A stretch of 64,000 bases of DNA, taken from positions 11,887,587 to 11,951,586 of the forward strand of contig CANTUZ010000002.1 of the NCBI GenBank assembly GCA_947846985.1, given 5' to 3'. This DNA is from Fratercula arctica. Lineage: Eukaryota; Chordata; Aves; Charadriiformes; Alcidae. Shown one piece after another: positions 1 through 11,699 of the stretch. Below the pieces are notes generated by a model, which saw nothing but the letters and a program-made list of their open reading frames with translations, made no database searches and was not told the origin of the DNA. The translations under genes and the position numbers were made by a program. Numbering within the stretch: position 1 is the first letter of the stretch; each line of letters opens with the position of its first letter.

Positions 1-1982
1 TATTAAGTGGGGTTACTCTGTTAATCACCCAGAGGCATCTGTCCCAAAGGCTGTTCACTGTTCTTTTTTTTCTGTTATGTTCATTTTGACCTCACAGTTG
101 TGTTTTTTTTAATTATTATCTTCTGAGTCTCAATATGAAAATGCTCTAGGCAGGATGAAGAAAACATTGAGATGTACCACTGTAATACTGTATCTTGTAA
201 CACTCAGTTGGAATGAAATGCACTTATCTGCTAATATAAACACCAGAAACTAGTTGTCCCAATGTATCTGTAGATATATTTCCCAGGAAAGAGATAAGGG
301 AGTAGAAATGTCAGGAAATCTCTACCCACATGTTGTTTTTAAACCTGTAGGTTTGTCCCATTCCTCTGACTGCAGACATTTTCATGTTATTCTTTCACCC
401 ATCTCTGCAATAATACAGTACTTGAGAGCCAAAGGGATAACTTAGCCTGGTTTTAATAATAAAAATAAAACTTACTTGATACATCTGTGTTATAAAGCAG
501 GTATGAAACCCTCACAAGTCTCACCTCTGCAGTTGTCCTAGTAGCAGCTTCTAAGGTGGAGACAACTGGAGGTCTGTAGTTCCTGCCCATGCTATGTTTC
601 TACTAGTTTTCACTATTTATTACTTACTCACAATTCACAATTTTCAATCAGAACTATTTACTTCTCATTGTCCTTTCCAAAACAATTCGGGATTCCTGAA
701 TTTCTAGTGCATTCCTGTTACTTTTTCAAACTAGTTACTTACTCCATTAGCAAATGTTGCCTCTTTTGCCAAGTAACTACTCCATTTGGATGCATGATGC
801 AATTATTTTCAGGGTAGTTACATAAATGACTGAAAACAGGATCATGAGTCTCACTAAGCTGAGCCCATAAATTTTCTTCCTAAAAGAGGGAAATGATCAA
901 AATACATAGTGTGGTAGAGTTATCAATGGAGATAACATTTGAATCTTTCTAGGCCGCGAGCACAAAAAAAGGTAGCCTGGCAGTGGTTTGGTGTTATATG
1001 CCACCTATTAATAAAGCATCAAAATTCAGATCATCTTTGAAACAAAAAGGAAAAGCACTCTATCTTTGTCTGGGTAACTGCATTTACAGCAAAGGTGTAT
1101 ATCTATCTATATAAAACATACTGAGGTGTATTATCAGCTTCTCTAATACAAAACCTATGACCTAACGAGCCTGAGCCTTTAGTCATCCATATTGATTCCG
1201 TGATCCTACTATTCTCTCTATGACAATTGCATATTGGGCTCTATAACTACCCTTGGTTGCGTGCCAGATCAAGACAAGGCGTGGTTACTATATTTTATAT
1301 AGCTCCATGACCTCTCTGAGGCTAACAGCAAATTGCCAGTGCAGCTGTCAGCTGGGCGGTTTGTGTTTGGCTAAAAGCAAACATCAATAATAATCAGCAT
1401 CTGTTGTGGGTCCTACACTACTGGGCATGTCTTCAAGTGTGCAGCACAGTTCTGAGTGAAGCCACTTATTTAGCTGCCTAAATGTGGCTCAGGAGCGCTC
1501 ATTTTTTGTTGTTGCTGTGGTTTTGCTGTTTGTATGTTGCTTCTCCCTGCTTGTTCCAACCACCTTGGACTAGAGATGACAAACGTGGTGAAGAGGAAAA
1601 GTTTCTATTAGAAGGATTAAGTTTTAATTCACAGTGAATTCTGTGTTACATGATACTGAGTTATGTTTGAACGTTATCTGTCCTTTTGCATAGTTTCAGG
1701 GAGGACTCTGAAGAGTGCTAACTGTGGTGCTCATCCTTCAGTTTAACTTTTAAAATCTCGTAAAATTTAATGCAGTTTCATGCTAGAGGAAATTATGGCA
1801 TCAGTTAGCCTGACTTCTGGTGTAGTGCCTTCCTCTAAAGAGACTTGACCTACTGAGGACTGAGATCAACTTTAGATAAAGGGCATGGCACAGAGATAAT
1901 ACAGGGAACATTTAGGTCAGATCTGCTTAAGTGATCCTGTGGACAGTCTACACCTCATGGAGAGGACAGGGGAAAAAAACCA
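1..1982. other. AT-rich non-coding stretch, nothing recognised
   Basis: I see no repeat family, RNA gene or convincing exon here. One weak exon-like segment of 26 bases (minus strand, 525-550) has a pyrimidine-rich acceptor ending in CTTAG and a donor CAGAG|GTGAGA, but it is too short to mean anything alone. The base composition resembles the rest of the intron-like part of the window. Confidence 0.5.
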
Positions 1983-2034
1983 TGGTTACTTCCAGATTGA
2001 GAACCTGCACTCAAAAACAATCTGGAAGTAACCA
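1983..2034. repeat. Perfect 17-bp inverted repeat (hairpin)
   Basis: The left arm TGGTTACTTCCAGATTG (1983-1999) is the exact reverse complement of the right arm CAATCTGGAAGTAACCA (2018-2034). An 18-base spacer separates them. The sequence shows this directly. A perfect 17-bp stem with so short a loop is far from random expectation in one 64-kb window. It could be a recent templated inversion, a miniature transposon relic or a transcribed hairpin. The flanks do not extend the pairing well, which argues against a long palindrome or a typical imperfect microRNA precursor. Confidence 0.9.
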
Positions 2035-2457
2035 GTTTGTGTCTCCAGAGAGTCTCCTATCATGCAACTACATCCCAGGTGACTCCCAGTGACCTCCAGC
2101 AATAACTCACCACCCCCAACATTCACAGTCCCAGAAAAGATTTTATATCAGTCCCCAGATCATCACATTTTGAAAAAATATACCAAGTATAGAGCTCGTC
2201 TTAAATTACAGGCATCCACTCTTAAAATAAGGAATGGTTTCTGGAGAAATGCCCTCATTTCCTGTGAATGGCCATTCAATCATGGAAGTCAGGTAAATGC
2301 ATTATAAATCTCTAAAAAAATCCCCATTTCTGGTATCAAGGATGACAATATTACACCTGAACATAAATGGAAGTAGGTTACTCTTTATACTCAGGCTGAT
2401 TCCAGTGCTTTAGCAGTACATGGTGCTCGCTCGTTATTCATTGCCAGGATTTTATGG

Positions 2458-2707
2458 TTATGTAATAGGTTGCTTAGACAAGGATTCCTGTGATATTTTT
2501 AGCCAGTTTTTCTTTCTTCTTTTACCCCTCCTTTTAGGCCAGAGATTCAGAACTCCTCTAGTATTTAACCTCAGAGTAGACTTTCTCCCCTTGTCTTTCT
2601 CATTTAGACGAGAACGTTTTCCTTCCTTTCTTTCTGTCCTCCTGCCTGTTGAACTGTTGCTGTTGGTAGGGTATGGACTCAGCAAAACGGGAGGCCTTGT
2701 AAACCTC
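2458..2707 (-). CDS. Candidate terminal coding exon, basic and disordered tail
   Basis: On the minus strand an open frame runs from 2739 to a TAA at 2458. A possible acceptor (GGTCTTCAG|G) puts the exon start at 2707. The peptide is strongly basic: RFTRPP near its start, then SSTGRRTERKEGKRSR, KDKGRKS and KRRGKRRKKNW before ending SLSKQPIT. It would be a disordered, nuclear-localisation-like tail. The acceptor phase (one base completing a codon) fits the candidate exon at 2873-2904. No domain or family is recognised. A purine-rich stretch of DNA can give such a peptide by chance, so this is a hypothesis. Confidence 0.22.
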
Positions 2708-2872
2708 CTGAAGACCTGCTTAGGGCAGAGACATGTGACTCATGACAGATATCACTGAAATTCATGGGAAACTGAGCATCTCATTCTTCCAGCCTCCTTT
2801 GAAAAATCAGTCTACAACTCTTCTTAACATCAAACTGGGCTGAGTTCAATCTTTCTGCTGGTGTAGACTTAC

Positions 2873-2904
2873 TGTACAGATCCAGACACAGAGTCATTGC
2901 CAGC
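2873..2904 (-). CDS. Candidate small coding exon (AGNDSVSGSV)
   Basis: On the minus strand a pyrimidine-rich acceptor ending TCTTCATATAG precedes 32 bases reading AGNDSVSGSV plus two bases. The donor TACA|GTAAGTC follows. The two leftover bases (CA) and the first base of the candidate exon ending at 2707 together make a glutamine codon, so the phases agree. It lies only 166 bases upstream of that exon. The segment is short, and chance matches of this kind are common. Confidence rests on the phase agreement with its neighbour. Confidence 0.18.
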
Positions 2905-2999
2905 CTATATGAAGACCATGGAGATTAAAGAAAATGACAAGTCCTTTGATACTTATGCATGACCCGTATTTCTCAAGATAGCTTGAGAATCAGCATACT

Positions 3000-5900
3000 G
3001 CCTATATTTCATTAACCCTTAGACCTCAAACTTTCTCCCATTTTAGCTTTTTTTTAAAGCTTATTAAAAAAACTGCTTTGCTTCTTATCTGAGCCTTCAA
3101 AATCAGTGTAAAAGAATCAAAATGAAAGCAATAGGTATGTCTGTTGCTGACTCTCCATCAGTGTGCACATCCTGCCCTTTTAATACCAAAGGAATTTGTT
3201 ATGATCTCTGTTATTCCTGAGACCACATCAATTAAAATAATAAGACAGCTAAAATAAAGTGTTACCAAATCTTAATCTCTAAAAGTGTACGAAATATTTT
3301 CCAGTAAATAAAAGCAGAAAGAAATAATGATCTAGAGCTTTTAGCCTATTTATGCGAAAGACTAAAATAAACGTAGATTCTAAGTTTTGATCAATAATAA
3401 AAATGTGTCGTCTAGAAAATAGTCAGCCTAACAAATGTATACATTGGACTCCAGCTGAAAATGTGGACATTTGTTAGTCAAATATTTTGGTGGGGGAGAT
3501 TCACTCTGCAGTCTGGGGGCCTCTGTGTTAACTTCAAAGGAAATGTAGCTATTTCTGGTTGTTATTACAAGAAAACATTCATAGACCTAGACTTCTTTGG
3601 AAAGAATGTTAACGATTTCAAATGTCATAGACCAGTATTGACATGCGCTTTGAAAAAGGATCAAATTCAGTGTAAAACATAGAGTCATGAGTATATTTTA
3701 AAATATTTTTCTTAAGTGGTGCATTGGGAGTCTTGGAGGCTTTGTCTGATGTCAGATTTTGGGCTGAAAATCTTAGTGAAACCAATTCCTTCTCTTATCC
3801 CCTGCAGTCACTTGCCGATCTTTGCTGCCTTGCCAGATTTTGTACTTTTTGTCATTTGTTCTTGGCTCAGCAGTTGAAGATCAGTTTAGAAACAAATGAG
3901 AGAGGAGTAAAATGCAGATGCTAAATAAAGTAATGCATGTTAATGGGCATCCTACAATTTCTTCCAGTTTAGCCAAAATTGTCTCTAAGGGTGAATGAAA
4001 GGAAGAGGATGGGAAGCAGATGTTTCTACTGCCTGTAGCAATTGATTGTAAATTAGCCTGACACTTCCCCCAAAGAGTTTGTCAAGAACATTTGATTCAG
4101 TGAATCAGTCCCAGACCCAGAGTTGAAGCACCAGTATCTTGTCCAAAGCGATCAACCATTTGGGCCTGACAGGGAAAAAAATCCCGAAACCAACCAATCA
4201 GAGGAAAAACTTCAGCTTTACATAAACACATTTCTTTTGCCGCAGGCAAAGAATGAAAATACGGAAGTGATCCTGTAGGGTAGCTACACCTCACATTGAT
4301 AGCCCTGGGAGTTGGCTATAGACCTCCGTGAATCAAATTTAAGCTCCAAGCAGAGGTGAAAAGAAAATAAAAATTCGGTTCATTCCAGAACACGTTCCCG
4401 CGTGGAATAAAACTGTGCCAGTTGGGAGGAGCTGTCACCTCAGTTCAGGTACAGCAGAAGACAGGAATAACAGATGCCACAAGTCAGTTGTGGGGCATGT
4501 GCCGAACTAAATGAGAGGAGAAAATGAAGAGAAAAAAAACCCACCTAAACAATCTCAGTTAAATTTTAACTAAAGTTTAGATTTAAAACTGTATTTTAGT
4601 TGTTAGAATTGGGCTTGACTGAAGGTGCACAAGTCTTATAATGAGATAAAAGTAAGCTCTAGTGTTAGATTCAAAACACAAATCAAGGCATAAAATAGAA
4701 GAAAATTATTTTAATGCAAACAATTATTTTAATGCATAGTGGTGAAGACATACAGAAACACTGCTTTAGCTTGTCATAAAAACAAATTGGAATAACAGTC
4801 ACACTTCCCATAAGGAGAAACTAAATAAATAACTCAAAAGAAAACTAAGAACCATATGTCCTCCTTTTGAAGCATGAGGAAAAAGTAAAACAACCAAAGA
4901 AAGGATAATAGAGAAAACAGCATGCAGAGAAAAATATTAAAGAAATGGGTTATGAGTGCTATTGCCAGAATGTTGCATAATGATCGCTTTTATGAACAAA
5001 CAGAACTGGAAATGTTGCCCTCTTGCTTTCCAAGAAACTTCCAAGTCAGGAATGTGACACGGTTAAAAAGGAGGACAGCTTTCTCCCTCCGAAGCCGTGA
5101 GTACTGGGCACTTTATGTACTGTTCAAGAAGTACACACGCTGTGCTAGCTTTTCAACAGGCCTCGTGTTCCAGCCATTTTCCGTCAGCTCTGGAGAATTG
5201 AGCAACACACTTCAAGGAGGATGGAACTTGAGAGTTCATCAAATTCAGATTTCTAAAGACATAAATAGTATGTCGAACTAGCCATTTAATTTTTAACACG
5301 GTTTTGCCTCTCCTAGGCAAGGTGCAGGCACAGTACAGGGGACAGGAAAGACCAGGGACTGGTACCTGTTAGCAGTATGGACCAGTGTGGGCCAGTATGT
5401 GCCACCTGCAGTCAAGGCCTAATAACGTACTAATGTATTAGTATGATATAGTAGGTGTGCAAGCATGTATTTTCCTGGGTTTGGAAGACTGATAGCCCAG
5501 GGATTATTGCTGATGTGACCATGTGAATTCCACAAACTTTGAAGAAGTCTCATTAATATTTTTCATAGCTGAAGGGAAACATTTTGGGAAAGCATTCCTC
5601 CTGCACAAGGAAAGCAAACATTTAAACCTTCGTCTGAGGGATGGGATGGAACAAAACATGCAAACTTTACGTTGTCTACACAACAGTAATTTAAATTCAA
5701 AGCTAAGAGTTTCTGGTCAAGTTACTAAATAGCAAGATACTGTGTTTTGGGAGAAAATAGGTCAAACTGCTTCAAGAATAGTCTGTGATGATTTATTTTA
5801 CAAGAAGATCCAATGAGTTTCTGTGACAATTTAAGATCACGTGTTTTAGTCCACATCAGGAGGGTACTTTGTTCCCATTTCCCATTGTTTGATTCACTTC

Positions 5901-8900
5901 ATGGGGAAGTCTTGGAGAGCATAAAGAGTTTTCTTTGGATGAAACCAGAAGGTAACTCCAAGCACATTCCTCATGGGCTCCAAACCCAAGGAGCAGTTCA
6001 GTCCAGGGCATTCTCCTACAGCTAACCCAAAGTAAAACCCACTGAAGTGTGTATGGAGAGACACTAACAACAAATCTAATAGGCATCTGCTCCCAGCATT
6101 TGCCCTACTTGCTGGTGTAGGCATACCCTATAGTGCTTTCTGTCTATAGCCTACATAATAGTGTTTTTTAACATGTCAAATAGTAGATTAAATAGACAAA
6201 GCAGAATATAAACGTGCTATTTTGACATTTCTGAAAAAAGAAAGCCACAAGATTGTACTATAACACATCTAAAGAAAATCCCATCCTTTGATATTCATAG
6301 TGGGGTTTCTATTGTTTATGCTTTTTTTTAGGCTGAAGCAATAGATTTGGCATTATGTGTAACCAGCAAGCTGCCAAATTTGTCTTAGTCAGATACCCTG
6401 GTTGTATACGTAAAGTGTTATTTATGCCCAGTGCTGCCATATCTGTGAGGCATATATGGATTACCCTCACGGTGCAATATTTAATTTCTGTAGAAATACA
6501 TGATACAGGAGGCTGTGAAGTTTTGCAAAAACCGCAGAGCTTCAGGTATTCACTATTCTAATTTCGTCATTACTCAAACATTTCCACTGAATAGTAGTAA
6601 AACATGCTTAAAACCTACCAAATGGACAGTAAGGGAATCATTAACAATCATCAGTACCGTTTATGAGCATCTGAAATGAAAAATCCTGGAGTTTAGATTT
6701 TTAGGGCATTTGGAAATCCCCAGAAGAGATCAGAGCAGACACCCCATAAGTGCTGCAGTTTTTGGTAGCAGATTCTTTGGGTCAGTACAAGAACCACAAC
6801 TGAGAGTTTCATAAATTATTTGGAAACTGAGTGAAGAAAAATATATTCTTTAAATATCAAGGAGTTCCAGCTGGAGAAGTAAGGCCAGTCACAGTGGTTA
6901 AATATTCTCTCATGACTTTCTGAATGCAGGCAGATGCATCACTGAGCTTTATTTCCATACAAACAGGATACTGGCTGTGAATGGTACAAGTGAATGTGCT
7001 AGTCAAACACTTAAATGTTTGCAGAACGCATCTATCTGTGAAGAGAGGTGTTACCTACTATTCACAGGCTCTATAAAACAAGAACTGAATAGGGAGTTTA
7101 TTATGCTACCTCATGTCACAGTAGAAGCGTATACTCTTTTATAATGGCACAATAACACTTGAAATAATAATGACATACAGTTACTAAAACTATATGCATG
7201 TACAGTATTATTCTTCCGCTTTCATTGCTAAGCAGAAATAAAAGTAAAAATTAATAACTGATGTAGAGCCTAAATGCTTCTCTCTCTTTGCAGATCACCT
7301 AGTCCTTTGAGTATTTCCCCATCTATACAGATACAGCGTTCACAGTCTGGACCCAGATTACAGGATTTTGTGTCTGAGAAGTTGGAATAGTCAAAAGATA
7401 AAATCTGGTATAACTGAAAGGGTCTATCTGAAAGGGCAGCCGAAAGCACAAGAGACGCAGACGCATGAAACAAAGCAGAACAGCTTGGTTGGAAATGAAC
7501 TGGGGATGAGCACAGTCTTCGAGGTTTTGGAACAAGACACCACACAGCATCTACAAGAAAGACTTCCTGTGCACAGGAGGTCAAAGGCAATCAGATGAGC
7601 ACACCGAGACTTGGGGTCTACTTTCCAACTGTATGCTTATTTCCTAGTAACAAATGACCCGTTTAAGAAAGAAAGGATATACCCTGGGTTACGTTTTTCC
7701 AAACAAAGGAGACAGCTGAATGGAAAGCTGGAGGACAGAGTGAATCCGTGATGGCAGGGGAAAGAAAAAGGAAAACAAAACAGGAGCAGGCAATATGATA
7801 AAAGCAGCGCAAAGGGAGCCTGACTAAAAAAGTCCAAATGATGCCAAACGACTTATTGAACTAACGTGAAAAAAGTTCCTCTTCAAAATGTAAATACAAC
7901 AGATATGTACATTAATGTTCCCCAGCTGGCATGCTATAAATAGCATAGAAAAGGTAGCTGGAGGTCAGAACCAGTGGGAACCATCCAAGGGCAGGGTCGA
8001 GGCTGAGAAAAGGCCAGATTCTGCAAACTGTGGAGAGCTGAATTTGGGCAAACACAGGAGCACAATGCTGGCATCAGGAATGAGCCATTCACGGGAAGGG
8101 GAGTGACAGCTCCCTATCGCCCCTCTGGTCACTGTGTCCCTTTTAGAAAGCCTTTTCTTACCACCAGCACAACAGGTACAGCTATATACTCTACAGCTGC
8201 GTTTCAGACTTGGCTGCATCCTCTTGGACAGATGTTTTATTCTAATTCTAGTTGTAGTATCCTCAAAGTAGAGTAAACAAGATCTTGCTGGCTGTTTTCC
8301 TACATCCCGGATCCATTCCTGAGGTCTTATGGCTCGATCATTTCACAGCTGCCTTAGGGGTTCTGTAGATTATTACACAAATATTTACTTTTCAGAAGAA
8401 GAAACCAAGCACATTAAACCCAAGTCTCAAAAGCTTTGTTTCTTCCAGATTCCTCCTGGGGGGGTTTGACAGGCTTGAAACAAATGAGAAAGAAGAAGAC
8501 AACACCATGTACATTGCAGAGTGTCATTAAAAGGTAAGAGCATCACCTAAGAGCTGCAGGGCTGCAGCATCCCAACAGCCAGCGGAGCACAAGGAAATGA
8601 CACAACCAGCATACGGAGGACCTCTCCAGCCCAAATAACTAAAAGCAGTTTGCAGGGTTATTTGGGAAGCAGCCTTCAGCGCAAGCCAGTTCTGTCCGAG
8701 TGAGGCTTGGACACGTGCCTTCCTCTGTAGGGAGATACATTTTGATCCACAATGACATGCCTCCATCAGTCCACTTCCTCGCAGAGGAGCAGGGGTTGAA
8801 AGTTTTCAAAGTTACTCTGTAGCTTAAGAGCCAAAGTTTCACCTTCAAGGCAACTTAAGGTTTGAAAACAAGGTCTGAGTTCCTCCATCAGTTAGGCAGT

Positions 8901-10214
8901 CTGAAACACGTCTAGGAGTACCCAGAATCTTGGAAGTAGAGAGCTGGGCGCCTCTGCATGACTGAAGACAACCAAATGCAAGCTCTGAAAAAGCAAGTCC
9001 CATTAAAGCAACATGAGATTGCTCAGGCCCTGAAAAATCTCACATCACTGACTGCCTTTGAAAACTTGTGGCCAAACTGCTGTCTATTTTCTGGCTGTAA
9101 TCATACATCACGTAAATCTGGATCTCAAAATGATACCACACAGAAAGTGTCAGTCTGGACTGAGTCCAAGGGCTACATTTAGGCATTTCTTTTCATTTAA
9201 ATCATATGCAAACAAAGTGATCTCAGGTTGCTATGAATAAATACAATTCATAGTGCACAGTAATGGATATATGCGAGGAATGTCAGCGCATTTTCTTTCC
9301 TAGATAGATATGCTTATGTATGTAAAAATAGATAATACAATTAAGTAGCTTTTATTGGCTATTAGAGGCTATACAAATGTAGTTCTCCCTTACTACATCA
9401 ATACTGTTCCAGGGCAGGCAGGTTTGATTCTGCTCTGTGAGTAATGGTGTCAGCTACATGTTAGTGCATTCCTGAGGTGGTAAAAGAGAAGTCACACTGT
9501 GACTTCAGGGAGGTTCACAATGGTTGCTTTTAGAAGATTAATTTTCAGTTTGAAATGTCAACAAACTTCATATGGAATGATGGAACGAAGGCCCCCCCTC
9601 CCTTTTTTTTTTTATGTCTCTACGTTGATTAAACTCATCTTGCAAAGGTATAATGTTCTACTCAGTAGACTCCTCTAAATTAATTCCCTGCAGAGGTATA
9701 AGAAAATAACTTCAGGCATCCAACTTTTATAGCAGTAGAACAACTAGCATATTCCAGGCCAGGATGCCTACTTCACCAAGAAACTGGTGTCAGCAGTTTA
9801 GCAGTGTTATCAGCAATTATCTTCTTGGGAACCAGCAGTGCCAGGCACTCAGATTTATGTAACTCCACTGACCTGAATTATGAAGTTTCTAGCTTAACTG
9901 GAAGCTTTATATGAAAATACTGGCCTACTATATCTTAAGAATGGCACTAAAAATATCACCTCATTTTCTTTATTAGGAAGATTGCGTCCATGTTGTCTTC
10001 AAAAGTGACATTCCTGAGACCTCCCTTTCACAGCATGATGGAACAGCAGAAAGTGTAGAGCATGCCACTGACTTCACTTCTGCTAAATAGGCTTGCTGAG
10101 GTGGCAGGGATTTCCCACAGAAAGCCCCGTAAAGAGCTCAAATTTCTTGGGCTGGAAAGTCGTGTTGTTGGTTTGGTTCTCAGCTAGCTGAGAAGCACCG
10201 GAGACAGAACTCAC
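3000..10214. other. Intron-like unique sequence, nothing recognised
   Basis: This AT-rich region has no identifiable transposon, RNA gene or strong exon. Weak exon-like segments occur near 7.05, 7.30, 8.16 and 8.84 kb on the minus strand, but their acceptor tracts are poor or their frames are interrupted. A C-run followed by a T-run lies near 9592-9613. The stretch is consistent with intron or intergenic DNA. Confidence 0.5.
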
Positions 10215-10257
10215 GCTGCTGAATTCAGCATAGAGAGACAGACCATTAGTCAGTCGG
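10215..10257 (-). CDS. Candidate small coding exon (RLTNGLSLYAEFSS)
   Basis: On the minus strand the acceptor ATTTACATTTCACAG is followed by 43 bases that are open in only one frame. That frame reads RLTNGLSLYAEFSS after one codon-completing base. The donor CAGC|GTGAGTTC follows immediately. The exon ends on a codon boundary, which matches the phase-0 start of the candidate exon at 2873-2904. Both splice sites are good. It does not join directly in phase to the candidate at 11495-11686, so a further exon would be needed between them. Family unknown. Confidence 0.22.
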
Positions 10258-10689
10258 CTGTGAAATGTAAATAATTTTTGCCTTTCAGAATACCCTCCCT
10301 GATTCTGTCAAAATCCATCAGGCACAACTGCTTATTCAAGCAAAAGGTAATACAAAGTAACACTAAAAAATTCCCCAGACTTACAGCCTAGCAGTGAACA
10401 TCCTCATTTCAGTCAGTCATTCGTCTCATGACACTTTTGCAAAAAATACTCTTTCACCAGTATCAGTCTCTTCTGAGCACTTTTCAAATAACAAAAACTA
10501 AATCTTTTAAAAGTTAGAGGTCCAACTTCTGGTCTCCCTTATGAACTGTGAATTGGTAGCAGCTCCACTGGCCTCACAATCCAGGTTACTTAACTCTTAA
10601 TTGCAACCGAGAGTAACATTTGGGCCACAATCAGTGAAAAAATCGGTAAAGGCCAAACCATGACCCAGATTTATGCACCCGCACAGGCA

Positions 10690-11120
10690 TTTTGTTGGCT
10701 GTAAAACACACTCACTAGCAAATACAGCTTCTTGATCTGCTTTCCAGGAGGGCGATGGCCCCTCTGGGAGTCTCCCCTCTGCGTTTGCAGGGGAGGGAAA
10801 GGGAGAAGAAGAATCAGCTTCAGGAATCGGTTGTTGTTTGGATCTTAAATTCCTATTTCCCCGTTTGGATTCCCAGGCTGATTACATGGAAAGCTGCATT
10901 TGATTACATTTCAAAGATGCAACGTGGTATGATAACGCACACTGTTGGATGCTTTCAAAGGTCTAGTCCAAGCAAAGCAAGAAGGCCAGACGCCCGGGGA
11001 AACACTTCAGGCTCCTCAGTTGAGCACATACCCAACACTGAACATCTGGCTTTCCCACCACTGCCGGACTCCACCAACAAGAGCACGACCGTGAGCTGTT
11101 CTTCAAGACCTTTGTAGATG
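10690..11120. other. GC-richer segment with exon-like features on the minus strand
   Basis: This segment is richer in GC and CpG than its flanks. On the minus strand a very strong polypyrimidine tract and acceptor (TCCCTCCCCTGCAAACGCAG) lies just above 10780. It precedes about 63 open bases and a donor GCTA|GTGAGTGTG near 10715. Two of the frames give acceptable peptides, but neither connects in phase to both neighbouring candidates. I therefore call no exon. Plus-strand open frames also cross it. Confidence 0.3.
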
Positions 11121-11494
11121 GAAAATAAGTTTCACAGAACATTCATATAAAACTTACCAATTATGAATAAAAAATAGGTTTATCTAAGCCAAATTTGGGT
11201 TTATTAAAAAAAAAATAAAATAGTAGCATTAGCTAAAGTTAGAAGGGCTATAAAATCAAATTAAATGTAGAGACTGTATCACTTCACTAATAGAAGAAAA
11301 TAAATGCACAAAAACATTGAGAAACAGCTAAATATGTTAAATAATTCCTTGACAAGATGCAAAATACAACTTAATCTGAATATCTATTTAGATATTAAAG
11401 TTGTCAAAAACAATGTTCTCTAGATGTCAGGACTGAGCCTGCTTTTAACTTTGTGTTTACCTCTTTTTGTCTGTTTTATTTTTCTTTTACTCAC

Positions 11495-11686
11495 CGGTTT
11501 GTGCCTTAGAATATCTTTCCCAGTTACTGAGAGGTTCTGACAGGGGATCTTTATAGAAGCTGTCAAACTTCATGTTTTGCTCTGCGATAGTGAATGCTTT
11601 CCTTAATCTTATGCCATCAGAAAGAAAGATACTACCATGTCCTATGTTAGCAGCAAAGAAACGGCTGCCCGGGTTAAATGTGATTG
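11495..11686 (-). CDS. Candidate internal coding exon, 192 bases, phase 1-1
   Basis: On the minus strand the open frame nearly coincides with the splice sites. A TGA lies just upstream of acceptor GATGGCAG, and a TAA lies just beyond donor ACCG|GTGAGTAAAAG. The length is exactly 64 codons, with one base carried over at each end, so the exon is phase-symmetric. The peptide has balanced composition. It starts ITFNPGSRFFAANIGHGS, contains SDGIRLRKAF and FDSFYKDPLSEPLSNWERY, and shows no membrane segment or signal. I recognise no family. It is among the best exon candidates here, but an open frame of this length can occur by chance in a window this size. Confidence 0.35.
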
Positions 11687-11699
11687 CTGCCATCAAATT

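Noticed and set aside
4922..5281. 119-codon open frame on the plus strand
   Set aside because: No acceptor or donor of quality at its ends, no recognisable motif, and a frame of this length is expected occasionally in 64 kb.
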